Shown here: piece after piece, positions 35,991 through 48,469 of the stretch | How positions within the stretch are numbered: the first letter of the stretch is position 1 | How the letters are laid out: every line of letters starts with the position of its first letter | Source: Phoenix dactylifera | Lineage: Eukaryota; Streptophyta; Magnoliopsida; Arecales; Arecaceae | Direction: 5' to 3' | NCBI RefSeq assembly: GCF_009389715.1 | Contig: NC_052399.1 | Coordinates: 4,356,938-4,420,937 of the forward strand | Length of the DNA: 64,000 nucleotides | Notes under the pieces: model-generated | What the model saw: only the letters and a program-made list of their open reading frames with translations | Database searches by the model: none | What the model was told of the DNA's origin: nothing | Program-made: the position numbers and the translations under genes

Positions 35991-37703
35991 AATTATTATT
36001 GATAAATGCCGCATTCTTTTGTCCATAAAATCCGTGCTCCATATTTATTTCTTCCAACGAATAGCCGAACAGTGGTTTTAAAGTAACAGGAAAAATTTTT
36101 GAAGCCATCAGTGGTGGTAAGATCCTCAGCTCTATGAAGTTGCTTTATCACAGAATTGAGCACTGGTGTGTATGGGGGGAACATCATTATATTAGATTCT
36201 CATCTGGTTGCAATATTCTTTCCAATCTATTCTTAAAGAATTCTACCCGGTCTATTTGATTTTTTGGATTGAGGCATAAGTTGCCATGAATGGCTGCCAA
36301 GTCACTATGGTGATCGGTTTCTTATTTTTTATAAACCAATTGGCAGACATCAGGCTAACGTTCCGAAGAAATCGGCAACTTCCATCACACTTCAACAATT
36401 AAACAGTCAACATGACCTTTAATTTTTAAGTTGAGGTAATAGTTGCTACCTTCATGTAAACCTAAGTTTAAGTTGAGAGCATATTTGATTGAGAGGAGTT
36501 GGACATTAGAATGGGAATAAAAATAAAATGAAAATTAGTGGCTCATGATGAGGAGAAGAGTACATCACATGATTTTATAAAAAATCCTTAGAGGGCAACT
36601 AGTGCTCATACGGCCACGGTCATTACGTTGGTTACGCCAGCACGACAGTAATTACACGATTAACACTTCTAATATGTTGAACCATTTCCATACAATTATT
36701 AACTAATGCAAGGTTACTCAATGGCTATTACAGACGAGCCTGTTATCACGTGATTACTATGGTTTGATTTCGGCAACGGACACTAACCCCATCCTATTTA
36801 TAGAGGAGAATGAAGAATCCTCGAGTAAGTCACTCGGCCTTTTAACTCTTTTACTCTCTTTCTCTCGATTATCCTGAATTCAACTAATTTGAGCGACAGA
36901 GGATTTCAGCAAAAAATCTCTAACAAGCAGACTTTGTTTCAAGTCAAATCAACATTCAAAAGGTAGTTCTCATCACAGTGCTTGCCAAATCCCCTCAACA
37001 TCCTTCTCCTACGATTGCAAAGTGACATCCTTCTCAATTGACCTTGGATTTCAGCAGCAATAGTTCCCATCCCAACAATTTGGTTGGAGAGAGAGAGTCT
37101 CATTTCCATATTGATTCGAGGGAAGAATGAGAATGTCCTAATCCTCCAAAATCTAATTCCTACCCTCTTCTAATTTTCAAATTTTATTCTAATTCTGATT
37201 TTGATTCAAATCATGAACAAAACATGTTGGGGGATATGGCTATTCTGTATCCTATCATTCAAATAGATTTCATTCATCAAGCTGGACCGCTAGAAGAATA
37301 AGCAGCTATGATTAGGGCATGCATCACATGTAGGATATAATTCCTCATAATTTCTCCTGTGGTGGGGGGGTTTGATTATGATTGGAGTCAGCCTTGCGGT
37401 CGTGTGAAGAGTCCGCCCCCGAGAGAGGGGTTGGCGCGGCAACGCGCGCGCGCGCGCACGAAAACGAGCATTAGCTTGAAAGAGTAATAAATGCAAGTGA
37501 AAAAGCTAAAGTCGGCCGTTCGGTGTGCCGACTTTCCGCATGCTCCTGCGTGGGTCAGGGTACTCGTCATCAGATGCGTGGTACCCTCTAATGATAAATG
37601 GTAAGCACCGAGAATAGCTCATTAATAAACAAGGAGCCAAAAAATATTGAAGAGAAGACACGCGAAAGGGGAGGAGCTAACGGCTTAGAAATCCAGCATT
37701 TGG
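35991..37703. other. Intergenic; possible retroelement promoter piece at 36590-36960
   Basis: No gene motif. The stretch at 36590-36960 has a TATA-like CTATTTATAG near 36797 and resembles an LTR promoter region, but no borders were found. A (CG)n run is at about 37442-37458. The last 300 bp should hold the promoter and 5'UTR of the prolyl hydroxylase gene. Confidence 0.35.
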
Positions 37704-40700
37704 ATGGCATCTCTTCTTCCCTTCTTTCTTCTCTTCTTGGTCTTCTCCGGTTCCTCGCACATGTGCTCCTCTCGGAAGTAAGTCTTCAAGATCCCCACTC
37801 TATCTCTTACTTAGGGTTTATGGTTCTGTAGTCCCCAATTGGTTCCTTTATTTTCTGTTCCTCTGCCTGATCTCGATTGAACAACTCGTACATTTCGGTT
37901 CTTGATGGAATCCCATGGGTGAAGGATGATTTATGATGGGGACTCATGCATTCTTGGTCGCTGGTGATGCGGTTTTCGGTCAATTTGATGTAAAAAAGAA
38001 TCTGACGGGAGGGGCTGCTCTAGTTTTCTACAATGATTGCTTTGAGATGAGTCGGTTAGTACTTGTTGTTGAATTCCCTTAGAGATCAAATCTTGGAAGG
38101 GATCGTTCCGGCAATGTGTAGAGAGAAGGATTACTTGGTAATTACCGTTGACGACTTTTGACAGCGGTGGCATAGGGATTTTGTGGAGTCGTTGTCTAGT
38201 ATTTTTACAAACTAAATTTTCCTGCTGAGTTATATGATTGGAATCTTTGTGATCAATGCAGAAATATGAAGATTTCAGTTCGTCTGAATATAAATATGAA
38301 TTTCTTGGTTTTGTTTTTCTTCTTCAATCGGATACTGATGAAATCAAATCCCGTAGGAGAATGATTGTGGGAAGAGTTTTGATTTTGGAATAAAGCATTT
38401 CCTGATCATTGATGATGTGGGTTTCTTTATTGATTGGAGTTATGTAAGTTTCTGAATTCTTGTTGATTTCCATTAAAGATCAAATCTTGAAACGAATTGC
38501 TCCGGTGATGTGGAGAGGGAGAAACTATTGGTCTTTACCGATGAAGGTTTTCAATAGGTGTGCCTTTAAATATTTAAACTAGTTTTTGAACCTATTTATA
38601 TGAAACTTCATTTCCCTGCTAAGACATAAAATTAGAACCTTTATGATCTAAAGGCTTAATTTCAGACTTATGATAAACTAAGCCTCCAGAACTGAAATGA
38701 GATTTTTGATGTCTCTGTAGAAGTGTAGAAACATCATGTAGGGCCAATTTTGCTCCTTTCCCATTGATTATAAATGGCTCTTGATAACTGCAATCATGCA
38801 CTTTGGGAGGTTTTTTCTTGCCCCCAGGTAGATGGCAAGCTCTATGCTGAAACTATGTGTTTGGCTAGTTTGCTTGTAACCCTATCACTGTTCTCATATC
38901 TGCAATATGCTTGCATAACCACCAAGCTGATGCGACTTTTGCCTCAATTTTTGCAGTTGGCATGCATTATTAATCTACGTTGAAACCTTTCATTTCCATT
39001 TCATCATTAATTCAATCATATTTTTTCTTACATGTCTTGAGGCAAGTTGTTTCCTAATCTTTTTCATGTAATTGTTCAGCACGACTCTGTAGGAACAGAT
39101 TGATGGGACCAGTCACACTCTTTGCCTCTTGAAAAGGCTACTAAGTTATTTGACCTGGTTGAAATTTTAGGAATGGCTTGTCCTGTAGGTTTCTTTTTGA
39201 AAAATCTAAAATGTTTTTATTGTGTGGAATTTTTATGGGCTATTTATGAAAGAGAGTCCTACATGGGACTCCATTACTTAAGTTAATAAATGATCGGTCA
39301 AGACACGCCTTACAAGAATGAATTGAAGGCATGATCTGTAGATGCAACCCTAAATTTACGGAAGAAGGCAAGTACATTGGTTATCATTATAATGCAAGCA
39401 TGATGAAAAGATAACAAATTGAAAATAGGATGCAAGTGCAGACAACGGGAGATAAGTCAAGGTCTATCAGGTTTATCGTTGGGCTTGGGGTTCCAACTGT
39501 AATATGTTTTTCCATGATCTTTACCAGGTTTATCGTTGGGCTTGGGTCAAGGTCTGCCGTACCGGCTGGTGCGTACCGGTACCGCCCTGAACCGGTATCG
39601 GATCAACATGGAATCCGGTACCGGGTGCTTATCATTGGAGAACTGGTACGTGACCGGTACGAGACCGATACGGGCCGGTACGGGATCGGTACGGGACCGG
39701 CACGGGGCCAATATGTGGAACCCCAAAACTCGGCCATTCAATGGGACCAGTACGTGACCAGTACCGTACCGATACCGCCCGCTACCGGTACGCCGACTAG
39801 TAACGGTACGGCGGGCCTTGCTTGGGTTCCTTGACTTGCTTATCTAGCCAATGAAAAGTCCATCAGGACCATCACAGCCTTGTATGCAATCTTTAACTTT
39901 AAAAGTTACAATTTTAGATCAACAATGATTCTAGTGTTCAAACTGGGGTGGTAATGAGCTTTGTGGTCTATTCTTCTATCAGAAACTAGGGACCTCATAT
40001 ATGCTGGGATGTCCCTTGTTACCTGGCACACTTATTTCTCTTGTTTTCTTAGATAATTAACACCTCTAATTAAGGTAAAAGGGACAATATGATGGTAAGA
40101 TTCTGTTCTCTATATTGGCTGTAATTGCTTGACTACTATGCTGTTCATTTCTCTGAAGAAAAACTACATTCATTCTGAATATATATGAGTTAATGTACTT
40201 GAATTGCAGTATCATGAGTTACCAAAAGTTGTCTTACCAAATAAGAAAATGAATACGTGCATTATTTTTTGGAAGTACTGATTCATAATGATTGTTCTAT
40301 TTTTTTTGGTTGCTTTCTATTGCTCTATTCAGAGGCTGTTAAATGTATTGCTCTCACTTACATATTCCCTGAGTTTTGGTTAGTTTTGCATTGATTTGGC
40401 CCTGGAAGTGAACCACCGGCAAAGCAGGACTCATATAGCCCATATACAATTTGATAAAGTAATACTCCTTGTATGTACCCAAAAAAAAGGAGTAATACTT
40501 CTTGTTTATGCTTATTTATGGGAATTTGACACACATCTCAATGCACTAAGTTGTCTAATTCATTCGCTTAAGATGTTAGCTTCAGTTATTGTGCTATTGC
40601 AGGGTGGAATTGGGAATTAAGGCGGCAAAACACGAGCATCATTTGCATCCAAATATTTCAACTTTATCCACTGGATTTGACCCCTCAAAAGCAGTCCAAA

Positions 40701-42745
40701 TATCATGGCATCCAAGGTCAGTTGAAATTAGAGGTGCCGAGTCATCTCATGCTTAATCTAACATGTTTAGTGATTTTTTTGAAACTTTCTTTCATGGCCA
40801 CTTTCATTCATTAGCATCTGTTTATGGGAATACATGACATTTGAGACATAAAGTAGTATGAATTCTCAATTAAAAAAAATGTCTTAGTCATCTTTTGTTT
40901 GTTAACCACTTGACATTTCTTCCTTATGTTAGGGTCTTCTTATATGAAGGTTTTCTTTCTGATGAAGAGTCCGATCACCTGATTTCTCTGGTAATTTCCT
41001 TCTCTTTCACTTTTTCATTGTGCCACAATGCACCTCATATCCTTTTTTTTGTGAGTGCAGGCAAATGGTAAGCTAGAGAAATTAATGGTGGCTGGACAAT
41101 GACACAGGACATATTATACCGAGCAGTGACTGTACATGCACTGGGATGTTCTTGTCCAGGGCTCAAGTGAGTCGAGTGTCAATCCTCTTCTTTTTTTTTT
41201 GGTTGACCGCTTACTGATGATTGAAAAGTTTGAATATTTGGGGCTTTTGCTTGCCTTAAAAAATCATGTTGGGGATAGTTGCATTCTTATTGGACCCTAA
41301 TTTGTTTCTAAACTCTATATAGTCAATGGAGTAGTTGCAGTGTTGCAACATACATCCTTAAGAGTAATATCCAAGCAGCATCTGTTAGGTTCTTTCCTGT
41401 ATCTGAATATGGTATGTTAGGAGTACTTTCCCTCCCAATATCATCTGTGATTCCCTTGGCCCATATATAAATTACTAGCACCAATCACCACAGTGTCTCA
41501 CAGGGCTTGCATTCACCCGATCTCTCATTCTATATTTGGTACTGTGGTCTGCAATATATAGCTATTCATTGAGTCATGTGGCAAATTATTATTTTTTTTT
41601 TTTATTTTTTTATTTTTGGTGCAACGGCAGCTTACACACGCTGGGCTGGGTACAGCCAACAAAATCAGAAAAAATGTGGCAAATTATTTAGTAGTCATTT
41701 TCATTCAATTCACTATTTTTATATAAGTTGTCCGGCTATTCAGGATGCAATTGTCTCAAAGATTGAGGAAAGAATATCAACATGGACCTTTCTTCCAAAA
41801 GGTATCACTGTAAGCCTCATTCATCTTCTAGTTCTTTCTGCTCTTAAGTTCTTGTATTAATTCATAGTCACGTGGTGTTCAGAAAATGGAGAGGACATTC
41901 AGATTTTGCATTATGGGATCAATGAAAGTTATCAACCACATGTGGACTACTACCAAGATAAATCCAAACTGACATATGGTGGGGCACCGTATCGCAACTA
42001 TTCTGATGTACTTGTCTAATGCTACTCAGGGTGGTGAGACAATTTTTCCCGTGTCAGAGGTGAGAAAACTGATCATGTATGTAATTTTCTCTTTTTACCA
42101 TCCTTGTTACAGCAATGTGAGATGGATCAATTGTCGAGTATCTATCCCTAGCGCAACTCTTGGCCATGGGTTATTTGAATTAAAGGCTGTTGATGATTAT
42201 TTTATAGATGCTGATGCTACTCGGTGTTTCATAGCTACAAGCAAATTGAGTGTGGTTAGATAATTTATTTTTGTGGACTTTGGGTGGATATAAACCTATG
42301 AATCTAATCCAATGCTTTAATCACTGCAATCTGCAGTTAAAAGATGTGCAAGTGAAGGATGAGACATGGTCTAGCTGTGCGACTGGAGGGTTATGCCAGT
42401 AAAACCTGTCAAAGGCGATGCTCTTCTCCTTTTCAATCTTCATCCTGATGCCACAGCCGATCAAAGTAGCCTTCATGGTGGTTGTGCTGTGCATGAAGGA
42501 GAGAAATGGACCGCCACGAAATGGATCCATACGAGAACCTTCAACCCAAGGAAGCCTTTATTTTGCCCGGTGATGAGTGTACAGATGAGGATGACAATTG
42601 TCCCCACTGGGCTGCCACTGGGGAGTGCCAGAAGAATCCAGTCTTCATGTTAGGCACTCCAGACTACTATGGATCGTGCAGGAAGAGCTGTGGTGTGTGC
42701 TCACAGTTTCTTTTAGATTTGTGCAAATATGTTGATGCACGCTGA
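37704..42745 (+). CDS. Prolyl 4-hydroxylase with ShKT domain (frameshifted as given)
   Basis: 2-Oxoglutarate/Fe(II) enzyme that hydroxylates peptidyl proline in the secretory pathway (family knowledge). Seven coding exons are visible: 37704-37777, 40603-40716, 40933-40990, 41061-41166, 41744-41801, 41883-42059 and 42337-42745. Exon 1 encodes a hydrophobic signal or anchor starting MASLLPFFLLFLVF. Exons 2-3 carry WHPR-VFLYEGFLSDEESDHLIS. Exon 6 has the iron-binding HVD. Exon 7 has the distal His (SLHGGC), the 2-oxoglutarate Lys (GEKWTATKW) and a Cys-rich ShKT tail (CPHWAATGECQKNP...CRKSCGVC). Borders are GT-AG and phases fit for exons 1-3. Exons 4, 6 and 7 contain about five one-base homopolymer changes, so the frame breaks. 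The segment following GMFLSRAQ and the 42060-42336 intron need transcript support. Alternatives are a recent pseudogene or assembly errors; I favour errors. Confidence 0.8.
39548..39819. mobile_element. Non-autonomous hAT-like element, family B copy 3
   Basis: It lies in intron 1 of the prolyl hydroxylase gene. The left end is CAAGGTCTGCCGTACCGG. The right end on the other strand is (C)AAGGCCCGCCGTACCG. The 8-bp GCTTGGGT occurs at 39540-39547 and 39820-39827; the terminal base is ambiguous by one. The interior is built almost wholly from overlapping GGTACCG/CCGGTAC/GATACGG words and their complements. A 22-bp direct repeat, CAGGTTTATCGTTGGGCTTG plus GG, lies just upstream (about 39468 and 39526). 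Confidence 0.7.
40473..40490 (+). mobile_element. Ultra-short poly(A) insertion in prolyl hydroxylase intron 1
   Basis: The insert ATGTACCCAAAAAAAAGG lies between AGTAATACTCCTTGT (40458-40472) and AGTAATACTTCTTGT (40491-40505). The TGTACC-plus-A ending matches the insert at 20555. Confidence 0.7.
41591..41673 (-). mobile_element. Short poly(A) retro-insertion in prolyl hydroxylase intron 4
   Basis: The 83-bp insert has a T-rich left side (poly(A) on the minus strand). It is flanked by two perfect 15-bp copies of ATGTGGCAAATTATT (41576-41590 and 41674-41688). The remaining body, GGTGCAACGGCAGC to TACAGCC, is too short to classify. Confidence 0.75.
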
Positions 42746-43232
42746 GGCAATGCATGAAGGAATGCTGGCAATTGGTTTCATAAATTGTATATTATGTTAA
42801 GATCTTGCTTGGAATTTGACAATTTTTCGCAGCCTATCTTGCAGCTGCCAAAGCAGTAAAGTGATTTGTCTTCTTTCTGATGTTAACCAACAAGGCCAGC
42901 ATAGCTCCCTTGTTCTACATTCCATCAGCTTCGTGTCATGGTATGATCCTTGCTCCCAAATGATCTTTTCCAATTTCAGATTGTGTTCAAGTAGGCATAT
43001 AGGGAACATGCTCTTCAGATTGTCGCTGCATCCCTGCTCTGGAACTGACAGGTTGTGAGCATTTTTTCGGCAATTGGTCGAATTTAGGGGCTCAGAAACC
43101 ATTCCGTCCACTCTTTGCTGTAACCTGATGATTCAACAACTTCTTAATTCCAAAGGGCATGCTAAATGCTGATATAATAAGCAGGTCAGCTGCAAGATTT
43201 GTTGCAATTAAGCTTTGCCAGCAGTCCTGATC
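42746..43232. other. Prolyl hydroxylase 3' flank
   Basis: Probable 3'UTR and terminator region, AT-rich. The Copia element inserted about 490 bp past the stop codon and may disturb transcript ending. No other gene is supported. Confidence 0.45.
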
Positions 43233-43237
43233 AGATA

Positions 43238-43589
43238 CTGTTGCGGAAAATACAGGTTCCAAACGGCGAACAGAACATGCACAGAGTTGAGAGAGGAAGA
43301 GGAAGAAGAAAAGGAAAACACAGGAATTTACGTGGTTCGGCAATGTGCCTACGTCCACGGGAGCGAAACGGCCGTAACTTTCTTCTGTCACCAAATAACA
43401 AGGTTACAAGATATTTATAGCTAAACCCTAACCCTAGAGTCCCAATCCCTATCAGCATCCCTGGTAAAATAAAATATTACATAATTATCCCAAAGATAAA
43501 TATATTCCGTCGCTTCGCTCCGCTCCGTTAGAATACCAGTGTACCACTCAAATAAGAATACCACTTAATATGAGCCACTTATTCTAACA
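43238..43589 (-). repeat. 3' LTR of the Copia element
   Basis: 352 bp, beginning TGTTGCGG and ending TCTAACA on the + strand. It contains a telomere-motif-like CCCTAACCCTAG, also present in the other LTR. Confidence 0.95.
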
Positions 43590-43600
43590 ATCTCCACCTT
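43590..43600 (-). promoter_or_regulatory. Polypurine tract of the Copia element
   Basis: On the minus strand AAGGTGGAGAT directly precedes the 3' LTR. It is the standard plant Copia second-strand priming site. Confidence 0.9.
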
Positions 43601-43699
43601 GGCGAATATTCACCCCTTAGGAGAAAAATAACCTGGGACACCACCTGACGCTGATAGGTTGGAACACATCCTCTCTAGCACTAGAGATGTTAACTAAGT

Positions 43700-46600
43700 T
43701 CAAGCAATGCTTGAACTGTCTGCAGTAACGGGTTTTGTCAACATGTCTGCTGCATTTTCAGAAGTGTGAACTTTCTCAAGCAATATATCACCGGAAGAAA
43801 CCAACTCCCTGATCTGTGATACCTCACATCTATGTGCTTGGTTCTCGCATGATACACCTGTTCTTCGCCAAATAGATCGCACTCTGACTGTCACAATGCA
43901 ACTGAACTCCACCTTGCTGAACACCCAGCTCTTGACTAATCCTGTTAACCACAAGCTTCCTTGGCAGCCTCAGCACTGCCATATACTCTGACTCAGTCGT
44001 AGATAGTGCAACTAGAGACTGTACCATGGACCTCCAACTGATAGGCCCTCCTGCAAGAGTGAATACATAGCCTGTAGTCGACCTCCTGTCATCCAAGTCC
44101 CCTGCATAATCTGCATCAACATATCCTACGACTGAAGGATCATCCTGTCTGACAAACATGATACCATGGTCTATAGTACTCCTCAAGTATCTGAAAATCC
44201 ACTTGACTGCATCCCAATGCTGTCTCCCTGGATTCGCCATAAACTTGCTCACTGCACTAACTGCATGCACCAAAATCCGGCCTGGTACAAACCATAGCAT
44301 ACATCAGACACCCCACTGCACTAGCATATGGAACCGTTGACATGTCTTCAATTTCTTTTTCTGTCTTTGGGCACTGTGAGGTAGACAATCTGAAATGATT
44401 CGCTAAAGGTGTGCTCACTGGCTTCGCATTACCCATGCTGAACCTCTCCAGCACCTTTTGTATATAACTACCCTGAGATAACCATAATTTCTGGAATCTC
44501 TGTCCCTGCGAATCTCCATCCCAAGAATCTTCTTGCCGCGCCCAAATCCTTCATATCAAACTCTCTACTCAACAAAATCTTCAACTTGTTGACTTCATTT
44601 ATACTCTTCGCAGCAATCAGCATATCATCCACATACAGTAACAGAAAAATAAAAGAACCATCATCAAGGCTCCTCACATAAACACAACAGTCATACTCAC
44701 ATCTTCTGTAGCCAATCCGAATCATGTAGGAGTCAAAACGCTTGTACCACTGCCTCGGAGACTGCTTTAGCCCATAAAGTGACTTCCTCAAATTACAGAC
44801 TAAGTGCTCCTGTCCAGGTTCTGAAAACCCTTCTGGCTGCTGCATGTAGATCTGCTCCTCCAACTCACCATGAAGAAAAGCTGTCTTTACATCCATCTGC
44901 TCTAACTCCATATTGTAATGTGCTACCAATGCCAACACTACCCTGATGGAAGTGTGTCTGACCACTGGGGAGAAAATCTCATCATAATCAATCCCAGCTC
45001 TCTGTGAGTATCCCTTTGCTACCAGACGTGCCTTGAACTTTCCCCTTCTTTTTCTGATACTGCTTCCTTTTTCTTGAACACCCACTTGCATCCTATCGCT
45101 CTCTTCCCCTTTGGAAGCTCCACCAACTTCCATGTCTGATTTTTATTCAAAGATTCCATCTCCTCCATCATAGCACCCATCCATTTACTCTTCTCCTGGC
45201 TGTGTACTGCCTCCTGAAAAGTAGTAGGATCTCCACTGCTAGTGATTAATGCATAGGAAACCAAATCTTCAAAACCATACCTAGTTGGTGGCTTGATAGT
45301 ACGCTTGGGTCTGTCTGTGGTTATATTATGTTGCTCTTGATCGGCTGAGGTAGACGTCTCTGTATCCTGAACATTATTCTCCTTGACAGAACTCTCTAAC
45401 TCCACCTGCACCACCTGCTTATTGCTGCTGCAACTTTCTGGCATCTGCTTCTCTTCTTCTTGAGTACTTTTCAACATGGCTTTCTCATCAAAAACCACAT
45501 CTCTGCTGATCACCACCTTGTTTGCCTTCGAATCCCAAAACTTGTACCCTTTCACTCCTTTCTGATACCCCAGAAAGATACACTGTCTAGACTTCGGGTC
45601 TAGCTTTGACCTCTCCTCACTAGGAATATGCACATAGGCAGGACATCCAAATACTCTCAAACCTGAGTAGTCTACCTCATTACCTGTCCATACCTCCTCT
45701 GCAACCTTACCATCTAGTGCTGCCCTAGGTGACCTGTTAATCAAGAAGCATGCCATATTCACTGCCTCTGCCCAGAAGTTCTTTGCAAGCCCTGCATTTA
45801 ACCTGAGACACCGTGCTCTTTCAGCTATAGTCCTGTTCGTCCTTTCCGCCACACCGTTCTGCTGAGGTGTCTTGCGTACTGTGAAGTGTCTCTTAATCCC
45901 ATGCTGCTCACAAAACTCAATGAACTTTGAATCTGTGTACTCAGTCCCATTGTCTGACCTGAGGCATTTGATCTTTCTTCCTGTCTGATTCTCTACTTCA
46001 GCTTTCCACAACTTGAACTTGGCAAACGTTTCTGACTTGTGCTGCATGAAGTACACCCAGACCTTTCTCGAGAAATCATCAATAAAAGTTACGAAATAAG
46101 TATGTCCACCCCGTGATACTACTCTAACTGGTCCCCAAACATCTGTATGAATATAGTCAAGAATACCCTCTGTCTTGTGCGTGGCAGTCCTGAATTGAAC
46201 CTTGTTCTGTTTTCCAAGAACACAATACTTGCAGAAATCCTGTTTGCAAGTTTTAATACCCTTTAGGAAATTTCTTTTATGCAGTTCCAGCATACCACGT
46301 TCACTCATATGACCCAAACGCATATGCCACAAGACTGTATTATCAGACTCAGATTCTGCAGCAGCAACTCCACCTACAACAGTAGTCCCTATCAACCTGT
46401 AGATGTTCCCTGCTACTTTCTGCCCCTTCATCACTGTCATAGCACCTCTACTAACCTTCATTACTCCACCTTGAGACTTGTAACAAAACCCGTTAGAGTC
46501 TAAGGTACCCAATGAAATTAGATTCTTTCTCAAATCTGGAACATGTCTAACATCACACAACGATCTAACCACACCATCAAACATAGTAATTCTGATATTC

Positions 46601-46803
46601 CCTATTCCAATGACTTTGCAAGATGCATTATTACCCATCAAAACAGAACCAGAATTAACTAACCTGTAGGTATCAAACCAATCTTTATTGGGCGTCATGT
46701 GATAGGAACATGCTGAATCTAGAATCCAAGAATCCGCGAGATGATCTGAACTGGACGAAACTGAAAGTATATCACCGTCACTGCTCTCTGTGTCTTCTTT
46801 CAC
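43700..46803 (-). pseudogene. pol: Copia pol (protease, integrase, RT, RNase H), frameshifted
   Basis: Read from 46803 downward. The protease motif WILDSACSYHM (about 46725) has DSA where DSG is commoner. The integrase zinc region (H..H..C..C, about 46330-46220) and DDE core from TDVWG (about 46155) to QNGVAERTN (about 45850) follow. The RT has TAFLHGELEEQIYMQQ (about 44870) and YVDDM (about 44630). The RNase H has DADYAGD (about 44110), TTESEYMA and CDSQSAIYLA (about 43890). The 594-codon block 45019-46803 is intact. Breaks occur near 46805, 45020-45130, 44460, 44260-44300 and 43830-43950. Given LTRs less than 1 percent diverged, several breaks may be sequencing indels. No joined reading is offered. 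Confidence 0.92.
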
Positions 46804-47596
46804 TATATTTGCAGACTTGGACCTTCAGATCTGTCATCATCTTTACCCTTCTTTTTCTCAGGACAATTTCGCTTTATGTGACCCTGTTTTCCACACTTGT
46901 AGCACGTTATGCTCTTCTTTTTCCTGGATTTAGACCGAGATTTACTGCGATTTGATCCATTCCTTGTGTTGCTTCTTCCACGCTCCTGGTTACCCTTCAC
47001 CACTAAACCTTCTCCCTGAGAACTCTCAACACTGGCTTTCTTCCTCTGATGAAACCTAACAAGGCTCCAATGACGTCCTCTAACTCTAGGGTCTCCTTTC
47101 CCCACGTCAGAGTTGTAACCAAATTTTCGTACGTAGGAGAAGCAGGTAAAGAATGCAATAACATCAACGCTTTGTCTTCGTCTTCGAACTTCACATCAAC
47201 TCGCTGCAAATCACTGATAATCTGATTGAACACGTTGATATGTTGGCTTAAATCAGCACCCTCTATCATCTTAAGACCGTACAGTTTCTGTTTAAGATAG
47301 AGCTTGTTCGTCAACGACTTGGACATGTACCGACTCTCCAATTTTGACCAAATTGCTGCCGGCGATTCCTCGTCCATCACATGATACATCACGTCATCAG
47401 CCAGACAAAGTCGTATATTTGAAACAGCCTTAGCCTTCAATTCCTTCCACTCTGCATTACCCATGTCATCTGGTTTCTTTCCATACAAGGCCTTCACCAT
47501 ACCTTGTGATACTAACAGATCCTTCACCCTCCTCTGCCATAGCCCGAAATTCCCAGTTCCATCGAACTTTATCATATCGAACTTTGCAGAAGACAT
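46803..47596 (-). pseudogene. gag: Copia gag, frameshifted
   Basis: The start at 47596 gives a capsid-like domain beginning MSSAKFDMIKFDGTGNFGLW, typical of plant Copia gag. It is open to 47003. The frame then shifts within 47003-47105. The second part carries a basic stretch and the CCHC nucleic-acid-binding knuckle CYKCGKQGHIKRNC (about 46905-46862). A further shift near 46805 separates it from the protease. In intact relatives gag and pol form one open frame. Confidence 0.9.
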
Positions 47597-48455
47597 CCTA
47601 CAATCTTATCTTTTTGCAAAATAAAATAGAGAAAAATAGGATCTGATGAAAAAATAAGAAAAAATACCAAACACGCCCCTTCTCTCAGGATCTGTCCACG
47701 GACGGCCGCGGATGCGCGTTGGCGGCAGCACGGGTGCAGACGGTGCTCCTCCTCCGAGTCTATCCACGCGCGGCAGCGGACGCGAACGCACGGGAGGTCC
47801 TCTTCTCTGGTTCTGGCCACGAACGGCAGAGATCCTCTCCTCCCCTTCACACGGGATCGGGCGCGTGACGACGGATGCGGACGCTGGTGGGAGGACGTGG
47901 CGGTGGAGACGCACGGCTCCTCTTCTCTCGGCTGGATCTAGGCGCGTGACGGTGCGCGACAATGGAAGGACACGACAGATCTCCTCTCCGCCGCTGAATC
48001 AGAACCTCCTCCTTTGTTCACCTCCAGCCGGTCGTCACAGGGGCCTTTCTCCTTCCTTCCGCTCGGGAGCCGTCGGAAGAACAGAAGACGAGAACGTTTT
48101 CGGCTTTGGGAAGAAGAAAATGTCAAAACCAAAAACTCCCCCTCCTGCGATCCAAAAAACTCCCCCTTCTGCGTGAAGAAAAACCACCCACGGCTTGGGA
48201 AGAGAGCCTTGGGAGAGAGGACACAAACCCCTCAGCCCCCCCGTGAAACAGAGAAAACAAATCTCCCTTCCCTTCACGTGAACCACCTCCCACGGCTTGG
48301 AACAACCCCTTTCTCTTCTCTTGGTTCTTCACGGCGTTCGAGAGAGAACCCACCGGGAGAAAAAAAACCTCTTGCCTTTGCTCGGCTTGGGAGAAGACGC
48401 CTCTGATCTCCCCACGTGAAGAGCACCGCCGACGGCCGCAGGAAATATAACCTGG
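47597..48455 (-). other. Copia 5' leader
   Basis: About 860 bp between primer site and gag start, GC-rich near 47700-48000. Overlapping ORFs on both strands have no family motifs. A long leader is usual for this group and may hold the packaging signal (family knowledge). Confidence 0.6.
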
Positions 48456-48467
48456 GCTCTGATACCA
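48456..48467 (-). promoter_or_regulatory. Primer-binding site, initiator Met-tRNA
   Basis: On the minus strand TGGTATCAGAGC starts two bases after the 5' LTR. This is the canonical plant Copia primer site complementary to initiator methionine tRNA. Confidence 0.95.
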
Positions 48468-48469
48468 AT

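Noticed and set aside
39430-39834. 134-codon ORF
   Set aside because: It runs through the GGTACCG-rich family B element in an intron; composition reflects the repeat.
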